DNA of 64,000 nucleotides from Amycolatopsis balhimycina FH 1894 (lineage in GTDB: Bacteria; Actinomycetota; Actinomycetes; Mycobacteriales; Pseudonocardiaceae): NCBI RefSeq assembly GCF_000384295.1, contig NZ_KB913037.1, positions 9,995,508 to 10,059,507 of the forward strand, in the 5' to 3' direction. Shown here piece after piece: positions 1-8,673 of the stretch. A program made the translations under genes and the position numbers. The notes beneath the pieces were generated by a model. The model had not been told where the DNA came from, did no database searches, and saw nothing but the letters and a program-made list of their open reading frames with translations. How positions within the stretch are numbered: position 1 is the first letter of the stretch; each line of letters opens with the position of its first letter.

Positions 1-262
1 CGGGCCGTGGCCGGTGATCGACCACGAGGTCGTCGAACGGGTCCTCTTCGCCGACGCGCTCGGCCTGGACCCCGACGGGCCGTGCGTCCGCCCGCTCCCG
101 GCGGGGCGGCCGCTCCCGCCGGACGCGGACGCCGTCGTGATGCTGGCGCCGGTGCGGTATTCCGACGTCCTCGCGGTGCACGCGGCGGGGCGCCGGATGC
201 CGCGGAAGGCCACCTACTTCACGCCGAAGCCGCGCAGTGGCCTCCTGCTGGCCGAGCTTTAA
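1..262 (+). CDS. DUF1015 family protein, C-terminal fragment
   Basis: This is the 3' end of a gene that begins before the window; the frame is open from the first bases. The last residues read MPRKATYFTPKPRSGLLLAEL-like, close to the C-terminal signature of the DUF1015 (SerC-like) family, whose biochemical role is unknown. The reading frame ends in TAA and overlaps the stop codon of the convergent gene by four bases, so the two genes meet tail to tail with no room for a separate terminator. Family assignment rests on the short tail only. Confidence 0.75.
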   Translation, partial: GPWPVIDHEVVERVLFADALGLDPDGPCVRPLPAGRPLPPDADAVVMLAPVRYSDVLAVHAAGRRMPRKATYFTPKPRSGLLLAEL

Positions 263-1182
263 CGGGCGTCCCACCAGGCCAGGACCCGGGTGGCGAACAA
301 CGTCAGCCACTTCGACGGCTGCCCGGCCGGGACGTCCACCGCGAACCACACCCGGCCGGCGTCCGTCCGCCGCTGGAGCCACGTCCCGTCCGGCTGGCGG
401 GCTTCGCGGATCAGGGCGATCGCCTCGGCCATCCGCTCGTCCGGCCGGTCGGCGTCGCGGAAGTACGAAGCGGCGTTGAGCACGTCGTAGCGCCAGCGGA
501 ACGGGTAGCCGAACTCGCGCACCCACGGCGCGATCGGCTCGCCGGTGGAACGGCGGCGGAACAGCCGGCGCTCCAGCAGGTACTCCTCACCTGCTTGGCG
601 AGCCGCACGTGAAGCCGAAGTCCCGCCCGTCGCCTTCTCGTGCGCGAGAAGGCCCTTGAGCGAGTTGAGCGTCGAGTGGACCGACGAGCGCGTCGAGCCG
701 TCGACCCACTCGCAGTTCCAGCCGCCGTCGGGCAGCTGGTGCGCGACGAACCACTCGGCGATGCCGGTGACGTCCGCGCCGAGCCACACCCCGTTGGCCA
801 GGGTCCAGGCGTTGATGCAGCAGTCGGCTTCGCCGTCCCAGTAGGGCAGGTCGTCGTACTCCCAGCGGCAGCTCCGGGCGAGCAGCCCGGCCGTGCCGTC
901 GAGCACGGCGGCGTCGAGCCCCCACTCGCGCAGGGCGTTCAGTGACCACGTCGTCGCCGTCCAGGGCTGCGGCTCGTCACCACGGAAGCCGGCCGGGAAG
1001 AACGCCCCGCCGGCCCACCGGCCGTCGGGATCCTGGCGCGCGAGCAGCCGCGCGCCGAACCCTTCGGTGGCAACCCGGGCCCGCGTCGCCTCCCAGACCC
1101 CGGCCGGCTCGCCCGCCAGGTCGCGCTCCACCTGCCAGCGCAGGGCCGGGTCGGCGTCGCGCAACCAGGCGAGCAGGTCCAT
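259..1182 (-). CDS. Squalene-cyclase / prenyltransferase-fold protein
   Basis: A 307-residue protein with several Trp/Gly-rich repeats typical of alpha/alpha toroid proteins (LARQDPDGRW, HQLPDGGWNCEW, REARQPDGTW). The repeats resemble QW motifs of squalene-hopene cyclases, but the protein is half the length of a true cyclase and no DXDD motif was seen, so cyclase activity is not claimed. The start is the ATG that overlaps by one base the stop (TGATG) of the upstream DinB gene, which indicates translational coupling. A longer in-frame extension upstream runs antisense to nothing useful and was rejected. Confidence 0.75.
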   Translation of the reverse strand: MDLLAWLRDADPALRWQVERDLAGEPAGVWEATRARVATEGFGARLLARQDPDGRWAGGAFFPAGFRGDEPQPWTATTWSLNALREWGLDAAVLDGTAGLLARSCRWEYDDLPYWDGEADCCINAWTLANGVWLGADVTGIAEWFVAHQLPDGGWNCEWVDGSTRSSVHSTLNSLKGLLAHEKATGGTSASRAARQAGEEYLLERRLFRRRSTGEPIAPWVREFGYPFRWRYDVLNAASYFRDADRPDERMAEAIALIREARQPDGTWLQRRTDAGRVWFAVDVPAGQPSKWLTLFATRVLAWWDAR

Positions 1183-1688
1183 CAGGCTCCCGTGACGCCG
1201 TCGATGGCCTCGCGCAGGAAGTCCGCGTGGCCGTTGTGGCGGGCGTACTCGTGGATCATGTGCAGCATCACCAGCCGCAGCGAGACGTCCTCGCCCCAGC
1301 GCGCCTGGTGCCCGGTGACGTCGAGGGACTCGGCCGCCTCTTCGATCTTGCGGGACTGCCCGACCTCGGCCTCCCACGCCGCGAAGGCTTCCGAACGCGT
1401 CGACGAGCTCGCGTCGTAGGCGGCCTGGTAGTCGACTTCGTCCGACCACACCAGCGGGACGTCTTCGGCGTTGATCACCCGCCGGAACCAGGTGCGCTCG
1501 ACCTCGGCCATGTGCCGGACCAGGCCGAGCAGGGACAGCGTCGACGGCGGGCTCGAAGCTCGGCGGAGGTCCTCGTCGGACAGCCCGTCGCACTTCATGG
1601 CGAGGGTGGCGCGGTGGAAGTCGAGGAAGGTGCGCAGCATTTCGCGCTCGCCGCCGGTCAGGGGCGGTTCAGGACGTTCGGTGGTCAC
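1182..1688 (-). CDS. DinB / DUF664 family protein
   Basis: About 168 residues. The C-terminal segment MLHMIHEYARHNGHADFLRE is the classic DUF664/DinB signature, in which His residues of a four-helix bundle bind a divalent metal. Members include mycothiol-dependent enzymes of actinobacteria; the substrate here is unknown. I chose the GTG giving MTTERPEPPL. A TTG 39 bases further upstream would add 13 residues. Neither has a good Shine-Dalgarno sequence. The gene is followed directly by the terpene-cyclase-fold gene with a one-base overlap. Confidence 0.8.
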   Translation of the reverse strand: MTTERPEPPLTGGEREMLRTFLDFHRATLAMKCDGLSDEDLRRASSPPSTLSLLGLVRHMAEVERTWFRRVINAEDVPLVWSDEVDYQAAYDASSSTRSEAFAAWEAEVGQSRKIEEAAESLDVTGHQARWGEDVSLRLVMLHMIHEYARHNGHADFLREAIDGVTGA

Positions 1689-1747
1689 AAGGGAGTGTGT
1701 ATCACGCCCGGCTGTGTCTTTCGCCAAAGAATGTCGTACCCGTGTTT

Positions 1748-1753
1748 TAAGCT
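1748..1753 (+). promoter_or_regulatory. Candidate -10 box (TAAGCT) for leaderless ligC
   Basis: TAAGCT matches TANNNT and lies exactly six bases before the GTG of ligC, the spacing expected for a transcript that begins at the start codon. No convincing -35 hexamer is visible. Confidence 0.4.
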
Positions 1754-1759
1754 CGCGCG

Positions 1760-2839
1760 GTGGACTTGCCCGTCATGCCGCCCGTGCGGCCGATGCTCGC
1801 GAAAGCGGTGCACGACGTACCTCGTGCACCGGGGCTGCTGTACGAGCCGAAGTGGGACGGCTTCCGCTGCGTGGTGTTCCGCGACGGCGACGAGATCGAG
1901 CTCGGCTCCCGCAACGACCGCCCGCTGACCCGCTACTTCCCGGAGCTGGTGGAGCTGCTGGCCGCCGCGCTGCCGCCCCGCTGCGTCGTGGACGGCGAGA
2001 TCGTGCTGGTCACCCCCGCCGGGCTCGACTTCGGGGCGCTGCAGCTGCGGCTGCACCCGGCGGCGTCGCGCGTGCGCAAGCTGGCGGAGGAGACGCCGGC
2101 CAGCTTCGTCGCCTTCGACCTGCTCGCCCTCGGCGACACCGACCTCACCGGCGAGCCGTTCCGCGAGCGGCGCAAGCGGCTCGAAGGCATCCTGAGCACC
2201 GCGGCGCACGGGCTGCAGCGCGTCCACCTGACCCCGCTGAGCGACGACCCGGCGCAGGCCGAGGACTGGTTCACCCGGTTCGAGGGCGCGGGCTTCGACG
2301 GCGTGATGGCCAAGCCCGCCGACGAGCCGTACGAGCAGGACAAGCGCGTGATGTGGAAGGTCAAGCACGAGCGCACCGCGGACTGCGTCGTCGCCGGCTT
2401 CCGCTGGCACAAGGACGGCGCCGGCGTCGGTTCGCTGCTGCTGGGCCTGTTCGACGACGACGGCGTGCTCCACCACGTCGGCGTCGCGAGCAGTTTCACG
2501 AAGGCGCGGCGCGGCGAGCTGGTCGAAGAGCTGGCGCCGCTGCGGGAAAACGCGCTCGAAGGCCATCCTTGGCGTACTTGGGCCGAGTACGAACCGGACC
2601 CGGCTCGGAAGCCCGGCGCGATGAGCCGCTGGGCGCCGCAGAAGGACCTGTCGTGGGAGCCACTCCGGCCGGAGTGGGTGGCGGAGGTCCGCTACGAGCA
2701 CCTGGAGGGCGGGCGCTTCCGGCACGGCGGGCGGCTGGTCCGGTTCCGGCCCGACCGCACGCCGGGGTCCTGCACGTACGCCCAGCTCGACGAGGCGCCG
2801 CCCGCCGAGCTCGCGAAGCTGTTCGGGGAGGCGCGATGA
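1760..2839 (+). CDS. ligC: ATP-dependent DNA ligase (LigC type)
   Basis: A 359-residue ATP-dependent ligase. The adenylation motif EPKWDGFR puts the nucleophilic lysine at residue 31. Further nucleotidyltransferase motifs follow (DGEIV, FDGVMAKP, WKVKH), then an OB-fold C-terminal domain. Length and layout fit the stand-alone LigC ligases of actinobacteria, which seal nicks in repair rather than serving as the replicative ligase. The GTG start has no Shine-Dalgarno but sits six bases after a TAAGCT box. Its stop overlaps the ATG of the polymerase gene (ATGA), so the two are coupled. No Ku gene is in the window. Confidence 0.88.
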   Translation: MDLPVMPPVRPMLAKAVHDVPRAPGLLYEPKWDGFRCVVFRDGDEIELGSRNDRPLTRYFPELVELLAAALPPRCVVDGEIVLVTPAGLDFGALQLRLHPAASRVRKLAEETPASFVAFDLLALGDTDLTGEPFRERRKRLEGILSTAAHGLQRVHLTPLSDDPAQAEDWFTRFEGAGFDGVMAKPADEPYEQDKRVMWKVKHERTADCVVAGFRWHKDGAGVGSLLLGLFDDDGVLHHVGVASSFTKARRGELVEELAPLRENALEGHPWRTWAEYEPDPARKPGAMSRWAPQKDLSWEPLRPEWVAEVRYEHLEGGRFRHGGRLVRFRPDRTPGSCTYAQLDEAPPAELAKLFGEAR

Positions 2840-3840
2840 GCGCGGCGGTGCTGCTCGACGTCGACGGCGTCGAGGTCAAGATCAGCAGCCCGGACAAGGT
2901 CTACTTCCCGGAACGCGGCGAGACCAAGCTCGACCTCGTCGAGTACTACCGGGCGATCAGCGGGCCGCTGCTGGCGCGGCTCGGCGGGCGCCCGCTGCTG
3001 CTGGAGCGCTATCCGGACGGCGCCGGCGGCAAGAACTGGTTCCAGAAGCGCGTCCCGAAGGGCGCGCCGGAGTGGCTGACCACCACGGTCGTCTCGACAC
3101 CGAACGGCACGACGAGCGACGCGCTGGTCGCGAAGGACCTCGCCCACATCCTCTGGGCGGTCAACCTGGGCTGCCTCGGCTTCCACGTCTGGCCCTACCT
3201 CGCCGACGCGCCCGAGGTGACCGACGAGCTGCGCGTCGACCTCGACCCGTCGCCCGGGATCGGCTTCGACGAGCTGCGCGAGGCCGCGGTGCTGACCCGG
3301 GAGTTCCTGGCCGAGCACGGGATCGAGGGCCACCTGAAGACGTCCGGTTCGCGGGGCCTGCACCTGTACGTGATGCTCGAACCGCGGTGGGACAGCTTCC
3401 AGGTGCGGGCCGCCGCGGTCGCGCTGGCCCGGGCGCTGGAACGCCGTCACCCGGCGAAGATCACCGCCCAGTGGTGGAAGGAGGAGCGCGGCTCGCGCGT
3501 GTTCGTCGACTTCAACCAGAACGCGCCGCACAAGACCGTGTTCGGCACCTGGTGCGTGCGGCCGCGCGTCGGCGGTCAGGTGTCCACTCCGATCGCCTGG
3601 GCCGAGCTGGACACGGTCGAACCCGACACGCTCACGGTGAGCACGGTGCCCGCCCGGGTCGCCGAGCGGGGCGATCCGTGGGCCGGGGCGGGGGATCGGC
3701 CGCAGTCGATCGAGCCGCTGCTCGAGATGTCCGAAGCGGACATGGCGAACGGGCTGATGGACGCGCCGTGGCCACCGGTCTACCCGAAGATGCCGAACGA
3801 GCCGCCGCGCGTCGCGCCGAGCCGGGCGAAGAAGGGGTGA
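2836..3840 (+). CDS. LigD-type DNA polymerase/primase domain protein
   Basis: A 334-residue protein equal to the polymerase (AEP primase-polymerase) domain of LigD, here as an independent gene. The metal-binding pair VDLDPSPG is at residues 134-141 (D135, D137), and the conserved SGSRGLHLYV and VFVDFNQN motifs follow. Such proteins fill gaps and add ribonucleotides during end joining. The ATG overlaps the stop of ligC, so ligase and polymerase are probably made in equal amounts as a split counterpart of full-length LigD. The nuclease domain of LigD is absent. Confidence 0.88.
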   Translation: MSAAVLLDVDGVEVKISSPDKVYFPERGETKLDLVEYYRAISGPLLARLGGRPLLLERYPDGAGGKNWFQKRVPKGAPEWLTTTVVSTPNGTTSDALVAKDLAHILWAVNLGCLGFHVWPYLADAPEVTDELRVDLDPSPGIGFDELREAAVLTREFLAEHGIEGHLKTSGSRGLHLYVMLEPRWDSFQVRAAAVALARALERRHPAKITAQWWKEERGSRVFVDFNQNAPHKTVFGTWCVRPRVGGQVSTPIAWAELDTVEPDTLTVSTVPARVAERGDPWAGAGDRPQSIEPLLEMSEADMANGLMDAPWPPVYPKMPNEPPRVAPSRAKKG

Positions 3841-3852
3841 TCTTCAGTCCAC

Positions 3853-5028
3853 TCAGGACGATGGCGGGGCCAGCCTGGGGGTGAGCTGGCTCCAGGCGAG
3901 CAAGGCGGCGAGGCCGGTCAGCCCGAACACCGCGGCCAGCCCGATGGCGGAGCCGGCGGCACCGGCCAGTGGCGAGGCCGCGGTCTGCCCGGCACCGAGC
4001 CCGGCGAACGACCAGGTGACGCCGCGCGCGGGCCGGGCCGGGAAAACGCGGGTGGCCCAGAGGATGCACAGCCCGGTCAGCGCCATGTAGGAGGTACCGA
4101 ACAGCGCGCTGGAGAGTAGCGCTCCGGCCAGCCCCGGCCGAGGCAGGGCCAGCAGGGCGATGCCGGCGGCCGCCAGGGTCCAGGCGGCGAGGTTGGCGTT
4201 CCGCAGCCCGGTGTGGCCCGCGGCCCGTCCGGCCAGGCCACCGAGCAGCCCGGCCACGCCGATCGTGGCCCAGCACCAGGTCGCGGCCACCGGGCTCAGC
4301 CCGGCTTCGGCGAGCCGGGAGTTCGAGAACGTCCAGTACGGCGCGCTCGTCGCCCCGATGAGGACGGAGTTGACGACGAGCGGAGCCGCCCGGCGGCCGG
4401 TGGCTGCGGTGATTTCGGGGGCGGTGGGCTCCGCAAGCTCCGGAATCTCCGGCGACCAGGGTGTCCGGGGCAGCGTCCGCCAGGCGAGCACGGTCATCCC
4501 GGCGCCGATCACAGCGAAAGCCCACCAGACCGCAGGCCAGCCGAACGCCAGCAGGGGCGTGAACGCCGACGCGGCCAGCCCGAGCCCGGTTCCGGTGTTG
4601 GCCCAGGTCTGCGCCCGGGCCCGGACGGGCGAGCCGACCGTCTCGCCGATCAGCTGGGCGACCCCGGGCGAGACGAGACCCGCGCCGGTGCCCGCGAGGA
4701 CGATCCCGGCGCCGAACACCACGACACCCGGGGCCGCCGCCATCAGTGCGAGGCCGATCGTGGCCGAGGCTCCGGCCAGGATGACCGTGCCGCGGGCGGA
4801 TCGGCGGGATGTTGCCGGGGACACCAGCAACCCGAGGCCGTAGCCCGCCGTGGACAGGCCGCCGAGGACGCCGACGGCGGTGGTCGTGAGCCCGAACGTC
4901 TCGCTGAACCGGGGCACGAACAGCCCGTACGCGTAGCGCGCGAAGCCGTAGCACAGGGCGATCACGCCCGCGCCCGCCGCGGCGATGGACCACCACCCCG
5001 TCTTCTTCTCCTCCGTTCCGGTCACCAT
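3853..5028 (-). CDS. MFS transporter under TetR control
   Basis: A 391-residue membrane protein with about 12 hydrophobic segments and Gly/Ala-rich helices typical of major facilitator drug or metabolite exporters. The first helix carries YGFARYAYGLFVP. I placed the start at the ATG giving MVTGTEEKK, because a consensus promoter ends seven to eight bases upstream, which makes the transcript leaderless. A longer in-frame extension would overlap the promoter. The divergent TetR gene and the operator within the promoter spacer suggest repression relieved by a ligand that the carrier exports. Confidence 0.82.
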   Translation of the reverse strand: MVTGTEEKKTGWWSIAAAGAGVIALCYGFARYAYGLFVPRFSETFGLTTTAVGVLGGLSTAGYGLGLLVSPATSRRSARGTVILAGASATIGLALMAAAPGVVVFGAGIVLAGTGAGLVSPGVAQLIGETVGSPVRARAQTWANTGTGLGLAASAFTPLLAFGWPAVWWAFAVIGAGMTVLAWRTLPRTPWSPEIPELAEPTAPEITAATGRRAAPLVVNSVLIGATSAPYWTFSNSRLAEAGLSPVAATWCWATIGVAGLLGGLAGRAAGHTGLRNANLAAWTLAAAGIALLALPRPGLAGALLSSALFGTSYMALTGLCILWATRVFPARPARGVTWSFAGLGAGQTAASPLAGAAGSAIGLAAVFGLTGLAALLAWSQLTPRLAPPSS

Positions 5029-5035
5029 GCCATCC

Positions 5036-5064
5036 ACTAAACAGACAGGTCTGTATGGTGTCAA
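5036..5064 (-). promoter_or_regulatory. Promoter of the MFS gene
   Basis: Read on the minus strand: a perfect -35 TTGACA (5059-5064), a 17-base spacer, and -10 TTTAGT (5036-5041). The MFS ATG begins at 5028, so transcription would start at or next to the start codon. Confidence 0.65.
5041..5054. promoter_or_regulatory. TetR operator palindrome ACAGACAGGTCTGT
   Basis: Perfect 6+6 inverted repeat ACAGAC-AG-GTCTGT lying in the spacer of the MFS promoter and upstream of the TetR gene. The position is ideal for repressing the MFS gene and for autoregulation. An extended -10-like TGCTAGGAT at 5069-5077 may serve the TetR gene. Confidence 0.7.
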
Positions 5065-5119
5065 GGAATGCTAGGATCACCGCAGGTAGCAGACCAGACC
5101 AACTTGTCCGGAGGAGTTC

Positions 5120-5692
5120 GTGGGCCGCACGCGTCCGGGTGATGCGGGAGCGAAGGTGCTCAAGGCCGCGTCGACCCTCTTCTACCGCGATGGCATCCAC
5201 GCGGTGGGCGTCGACACCGTGGCGGCCGAGGCGGGCGTCACCAAAGCCGCCCTCTACGGCAACTTCGGCTCCAAGAGCGGGCTGGTCGTCGCGTACCTGC
5301 GGGAGCGCGACCGGCGGTGGCAGGCGGAGATCGACCGGATCACGGCCGGCCACGCCGACCCGCGTGAGCGGGTGCTGGCGGTGTTCGACGCGTACGAGGC
5401 ATGGCTGTCCCGCGACGGCTACCGCGGCTGCGCGTTCCTCAACGCGACGTCGGAGTTCCCCGACCCCGCCGACCCGGTCCGCGAGGTCGTCCGCCACCAC
5501 AAGACCGCCCTGCGCGGCTACCTCCACGCGCAGCTCGAACGCGCCGCACCCGGCCGCGCCGACACGCCGGCCGACGAGCTGGCCGACGAACTGATGCTGC
5601 TGCTCGAGGGGGCCGCGGTCAGGTCGGTGGTCGACCGGAGCGCGCGGCCGTTCGTCACCGCGAAGCGGCTCGCTGTGACCCTGACCGGCTAG
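5120..5692 (+). CDS. TetR family transcriptional regulator
   Basis: A 190-residue regulator. The N-terminal helix-turn-helix spans about residues 10-55 (VLKAASTLFYRDGIHAVGVD, then AGVTKAALYGNFGSKSGL). The C-terminal ligand domain has the RDGYRGCAFLNATSEF pattern common in regulators of MFS pumps and quinone reductases. The GTG start is preceded by GGAGGA at about nine bases. The gene is divergent from the MFS gene and presumably represses it through the palindrome between them. Confidence 0.88.
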   Translation: MGRTRPGDAGAKVLKAASTLFYRDGIHAVGVDTVAAEAGVTKAALYGNFGSKSGLVVAYLRERDRRWQAEIDRITAGHADPRERVLAVFDAYEAWLSRDGYRGCAFLNATSEFPDPADPVREVVRHHKTALRGYLHAQLERAAPGRADTPADELADELMLLLEGAAVRSVVDRSARPFVTAKRLAVTLTG

Positions 5693-5943
5693 ACCTCCAG
5701 GTCCAGGGCGAGCTGGCCCCGGTCTTCGCCGATGCCGGAGAGCGTCGCGACGCACGCCGGGCACGGCGTCACCTCGGACGTGGCCAAATCCAGGGGTTTC
5801 CAGCTGCGGGACTCCCGTGCGCCGCACGCCGAACGCCGGTAGCGGAGGTCTCCGGAGCGGGTCATCAGGTGGGCCAGGGGGACGTCTTCGGGCAGCACGC
5901 CGACCAGGTACCAGCGTGGTGCGCTCACCGCGGTGGTCGTCAT
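5689..5943 (-). CDS. Small hypothetical protein with Cys residues
   Basis: An 84-residue protein that I do not recognise. It has one Cys in SACGAR and a CPAC pair near the C-terminus, which could bind zinc. It ends four bases inside the convergent TetR gene and lies 69 bases downstream of the CobW-type GTPase gene on the same strand, so it may be the second gene of that operon. A link to metal handling is only suggested by this position. Confidence 0.6.
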   Translation of the reverse strand: MTTTAVSAPRWYLVGVLPEDVPLAHLMTRSGDLRYRRSACGARESRSWKPLDLATSEVTPCPACVATLSGIGEDRGQLALDLEV

Positions 5944-6012
5944 GGCCGTCAGTGTCCGTCGCGGCCGGCGGGACCCCGGCGCATTTGCCGATCTTCGGCG
6001 TGGCGGGACGCC

Positions 6013-7026
6013 TCAGGCCTCGTCGGGCAGGTAACGGAGGATGTGCAGCAGGCCGCGTTCGTCGACCACCGGCGGATCGGGCGCCACGCACCCCGCCAGC
6101 TCGGCGAGGACGGCGCCGGTGTCGATCCCGGCGCCGATCAGGACCAGTTCCGTCCGGCGCGGCGCGCCGGGCGGCCAGGCCGAGCGCTCCAGCTGCACGA
6201 ACCCGCCGACCGTGTGCAGGTGGAAGCGCGACCCGGCGCCGAAGTCCGCCTGGCCCTTCATCCGGTACAGCCCGGCCGGACGGCGCTCCAGGAACCCGAC
6301 GAACGCCCGGGGTGCCAACGGCGTCTCAGCCGTGAAGGTGACCGTGTCGTACCTAGCGTGCAGGTGCTCTGCGTGGTCGTCGTCCTCGCGCAGGTCGTCG
6401 AACGACAGCTGGCCGGCCCGCTCGCCGCGGGGTTCGGGGTCGAAGAACAGCCGCGGGTCGACGCGTCCGTGCGTGGTGACCAGCAGGGGCCGGCCCGGGG
6501 CCAGCTCTTCGACGGTCGCGGTGAGCTTGGCCAGCGTCTCCGCGGGGACCCGGTCGGCCTTGTTCAACACCACGAGGTCGGCCAGCCGCAGGTGGTCGGC
6601 CAGCTCCGGGTGGCGCTCGCGGGCGGCCTCGAACTCGGCGGCGTCCACCACCTCGGCCAGCCCGCCGTAGCGGATGTCGCGGTTTTCGCTGGCGATCATC
6701 AACCGGATCAGGTCGCGGGGTTCGGCGATGCCGCTGGCCTCGACGACGATGACGTCGATCCCCGCCTCGGCGCTCGACAACCGGCCGAGCATCGCGTCCA
6801 GCCCGCTCGCGTCGACGGCACAGCACAGGCACCCATTACCCAGCGAGACCATCGTGTCGACCTGGCCGGCGACGGCGAGCGCGTCGACGTTGACCTGGCC
6901 GAAGTCGTTCACGACCACACCGATCCGGGCGCCTTCGCGGTTGGCGAGCAGGTGGTTGAGCAGTGTCGTCTTGCCCGCGCCGAGGAACCCGGCGACGAGG
7001 ACCACGGGGATGCGCCTGGCGCTCAC
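6013..7026 (-). CDS. CobW / COG0523 family GTP-binding metallochaperone
   Basis: A 337-residue G3E GTPase. The P-loop GFLGAGKTT is at residues 13-21, the metal-binding motif GNGCLCC at 63-69 contains the CxCC signature, and NKAD gives guanine specificity. The C-terminal CobW domain is present (FVGFLERRPAGLYRMKG). Such proteins use GTP to deliver zinc or cobalt to target enzymes; which metal cannot be told from this sequence. The GTG start has a strong AGGAAGGA ribosome site. I saw no clear Zur box upstream. Confidence 0.88.
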   Translation of the reverse strand: MSARRIPVVLVAGFLGAGKTTLLNHLLANREGARIGVVVNDFGQVNVDALAVAGQVDTMVSLGNGCLCCAVDASGLDAMLGRLSSAEAGIDVIVVEASGIAEPRDLIRLMIASENRDIRYGGLAEVVDAAEFEAARERHPELADHLRLADLVVLNKADRVPAETLAKLTATVEELAPGRPLLVTTHGRVDPRLFFDPEPRGERAGQLSFDDLREDDDHAEHLHARYDTVTFTAETPLAPRAFVGFLERRPAGLYRMKGQADFGAGSRFHLHTVGGFVQLERSAWPPGAPRRTELVLIGAGIDTGAVLAELAGCVAPDPPVVDERGLLHILRYLPDEA

Positions 7027-7418
7027 GAAACGTCCTTCCTGTGCCGATCACCCGACTCTAACGCCGGGGGCCGCCGCGCGCATACACGGGTGACCGGCGC
7101 CGGAAAAGGCCGTTCGGCGAATGCCCTCGAAAAGACGCAGGCGTCTGATGTGAGAAAGGATCACGCGAATTTCAGTGTCCATAGTGATCGATTGACGGAA
7201 AATGCGTTGTGCCATGTCCGAATAACGCTTGGTAGTGGTCATTTTCCAGACCTCGCCGGGGTGGCGGAGAATTGCGGGACGTGAGGTATCCTCGCCCGCC
7301 TGGCCGGAAGTCCCAGGGCAGTGGGAACTTCCGGTCATGGCGTCGTGGCGACCATCGGAGGAACGGTGAACCTTTTCGTCGGGCTGCAGATCACGATTTC
7401 GGAGAGTGGGGTAACGCG
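7027..7418. other. Intergenic region between GTPase and NO synthase genes
   Basis: About 390 bases without a convincing gene, forming the divergent upstream region of the CobW-type and nos genes. A 96-codon minus-strand frame exists but has poor codon use. The only clear element is the hairpin at 7304-7334. Confidence 0.5.
7304..7334. promoter_or_regulatory. Hairpin upstream of nos
   Basis: Inverted repeat CCGGAAGTCCC / GGGAACTTCCGG with an eight-base loop and a one-base bulge, 85 bases before the nos start. It could be a regulator site or a 5' leader structure. Confidence 0.4.
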
Positions 7419-8573
7419 ATGACGGTTACACCCGAGCGGGTGACGGCCCCGATCTCGCTTTGCCCTCAGCGCGTCTCGGGGGAGCAGAGTGTCAATTCCG
7501 CGGAAGCGGAGGAATTCCTGGACCGGATGTTCGCCGAAGGCGCCGCCGAAGAAGGCGACCGGTTCGAGACCCGGCTGGCGCAGGTGCGCGCGGAAATCGC
7601 GGAAACGGGCACCTACCGGCACACCGCGGCCGAACTGGCCTACGGCGCGCGCGTCGCGTGGCGCAACTCGGCGCGCTGCATCGGCAGGCTGTACTGGCGC
7701 GGCCTCCGGATCCGGGACCGGCGCCGGGTCACCGAGCCCGCCGCGATCGCCGGCGAGTGCGTCGCCCACCTCCGCCAGGCCACCCGCGGCGGGCGGATCC
7801 GCCCGACGGTCACCGTCTTCGCCCCCGGTACCCCGGACGCGCCGGGGCCGCGGATCCACAACGAGCAGCTCATCCGCTACGCCGGGTACCGCCTCGAAGA
7901 CGGTTCGGTCCTGGGCGACCCACGGTACGCCGAGTTCACCGAGCGGGTGCGAAGCCTCGGCTGGCGGCCTCCCGAGCGAAGAGGGTCGTTCGACGTCCTC
8001 CCGCTGCTGGTCGAGGCGGCCGCCGGCGAGCCGCGGCTGTTCACGCTGCCCCCGGACGCCGTCCTGGAGGTCCCGCTGACCCACCCCGACCACCGCTGGT
8101 TCGCCGGGCTGGGCCTGCGCTGGCACGCCGTGCCGGTGATCAGCGACATGCCACTGGAGATCGGCGGCGTCACCTACCCCGCCGCGCCCTTCAACGGCTG
8201 GTACCTCGGCAGCGAGATCGGGGCCCGCAACCTGGCCGACGAGCAGCGCTACGACCTGCTGCCGGCCATCGCCGAGCTGATGGGCCTGGACACCGCGTCC
8301 GACCGCACGCTGTGGCGCGACCGGGCAGTGGTCGAGCTGACGCTGGCGGTCCAGCACTCGTTCGACGCGGCCGGGGTCACCCTCGCCGACCACCACACCG
8401 AGTCGCACCGGTTCCTGTCCCACGTGGAGCGCGAGGAGCGGGCCGGCCGCCGGTGCCCGGCCGACTGGAGCTGGATCGTCCCGCCCCTGTCGAGCGGCCA
8501 GACCGCGGTGTTCCACCGCTACTACGACGAGCCCGACCCCGCGCAGCGGCCGGCGTTCCTGCCGCCGGGCTGA
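7419..8573 (+). CDS. nos: Bacterial nitric oxide synthase, oxygenase domain
   Basis: A 384-residue oxygenase-only NO synthase, which oxidises L-arginine to citrulline and NO. The heme-ligating cysteine is C87 in AWRNSARCIGR. The substrate pocket motifs PFNGWYLGSEIGARNL and the pterin-side HHTESHRF / PADWSWIVPP are intact. As in other bacterial enzymes there is no reductase domain, so electrons must come from separate flavoproteins; the next gene encodes a flavodoxin-like protein. The ATG follows GGAGAGTGGGG. An in-frame extension 49 codons upstream is open but runs through the hairpin region and was not chosen. Confidence 0.93.
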   Translation: MTVTPERVTAPISLCPQRVSGEQSVNSAEAEEFLDRMFAEGAAEEGDRFETRLAQVRAEIAETGTYRHTAAELAYGARVAWRNSARCIGRLYWRGLRIRDRRRVTEPAAIAGECVAHLRQATRGGRIRPTVTVFAPGTPDAPGPRIHNEQLIRYAGYRLEDGSVLGDPRYAEFTERVRSLGWRPPERRGSFDVLPLLVEAAAGEPRLFTLPPDAVLEVPLTHPDHRWFAGLGLRWHAVPVISDMPLEIGGVTYPAAPFNGWYLGSEIGARNLADEQRYDLLPAIAELMGLDTASDRTLWRDRAVVELTLAVQHSFDAAGVTLADHHTESHRFLSHVEREERAGRRCPADWSWIVPPLSSGQTAVFHRYYDEPDPAQRPAFLPPG

Positions 8574-8673
8574 GCGCCAGGCCTGTTGTCGAAGAGCAAC
8601 GTGAAAGCGCCCATTCGGCGGATCGTGACCGCCCCATGGCGCAGTCCGGCGCGGAAGGGCCGACAATGGAGCC

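Noticed and set aside
5401..7284. Plus-strand frame of 627 codons over the TetR tail and CobW-type gene
   Set aside because: Antisense to a clear GTPase and out of frame with TetR; no domain.
7048..7338. 96-codon minus-strand frame upstream of the CobW-type gene
   Set aside because: Unusual codon use, no ribosome site at a good distance, and it runs through the nos upstream hairpin.
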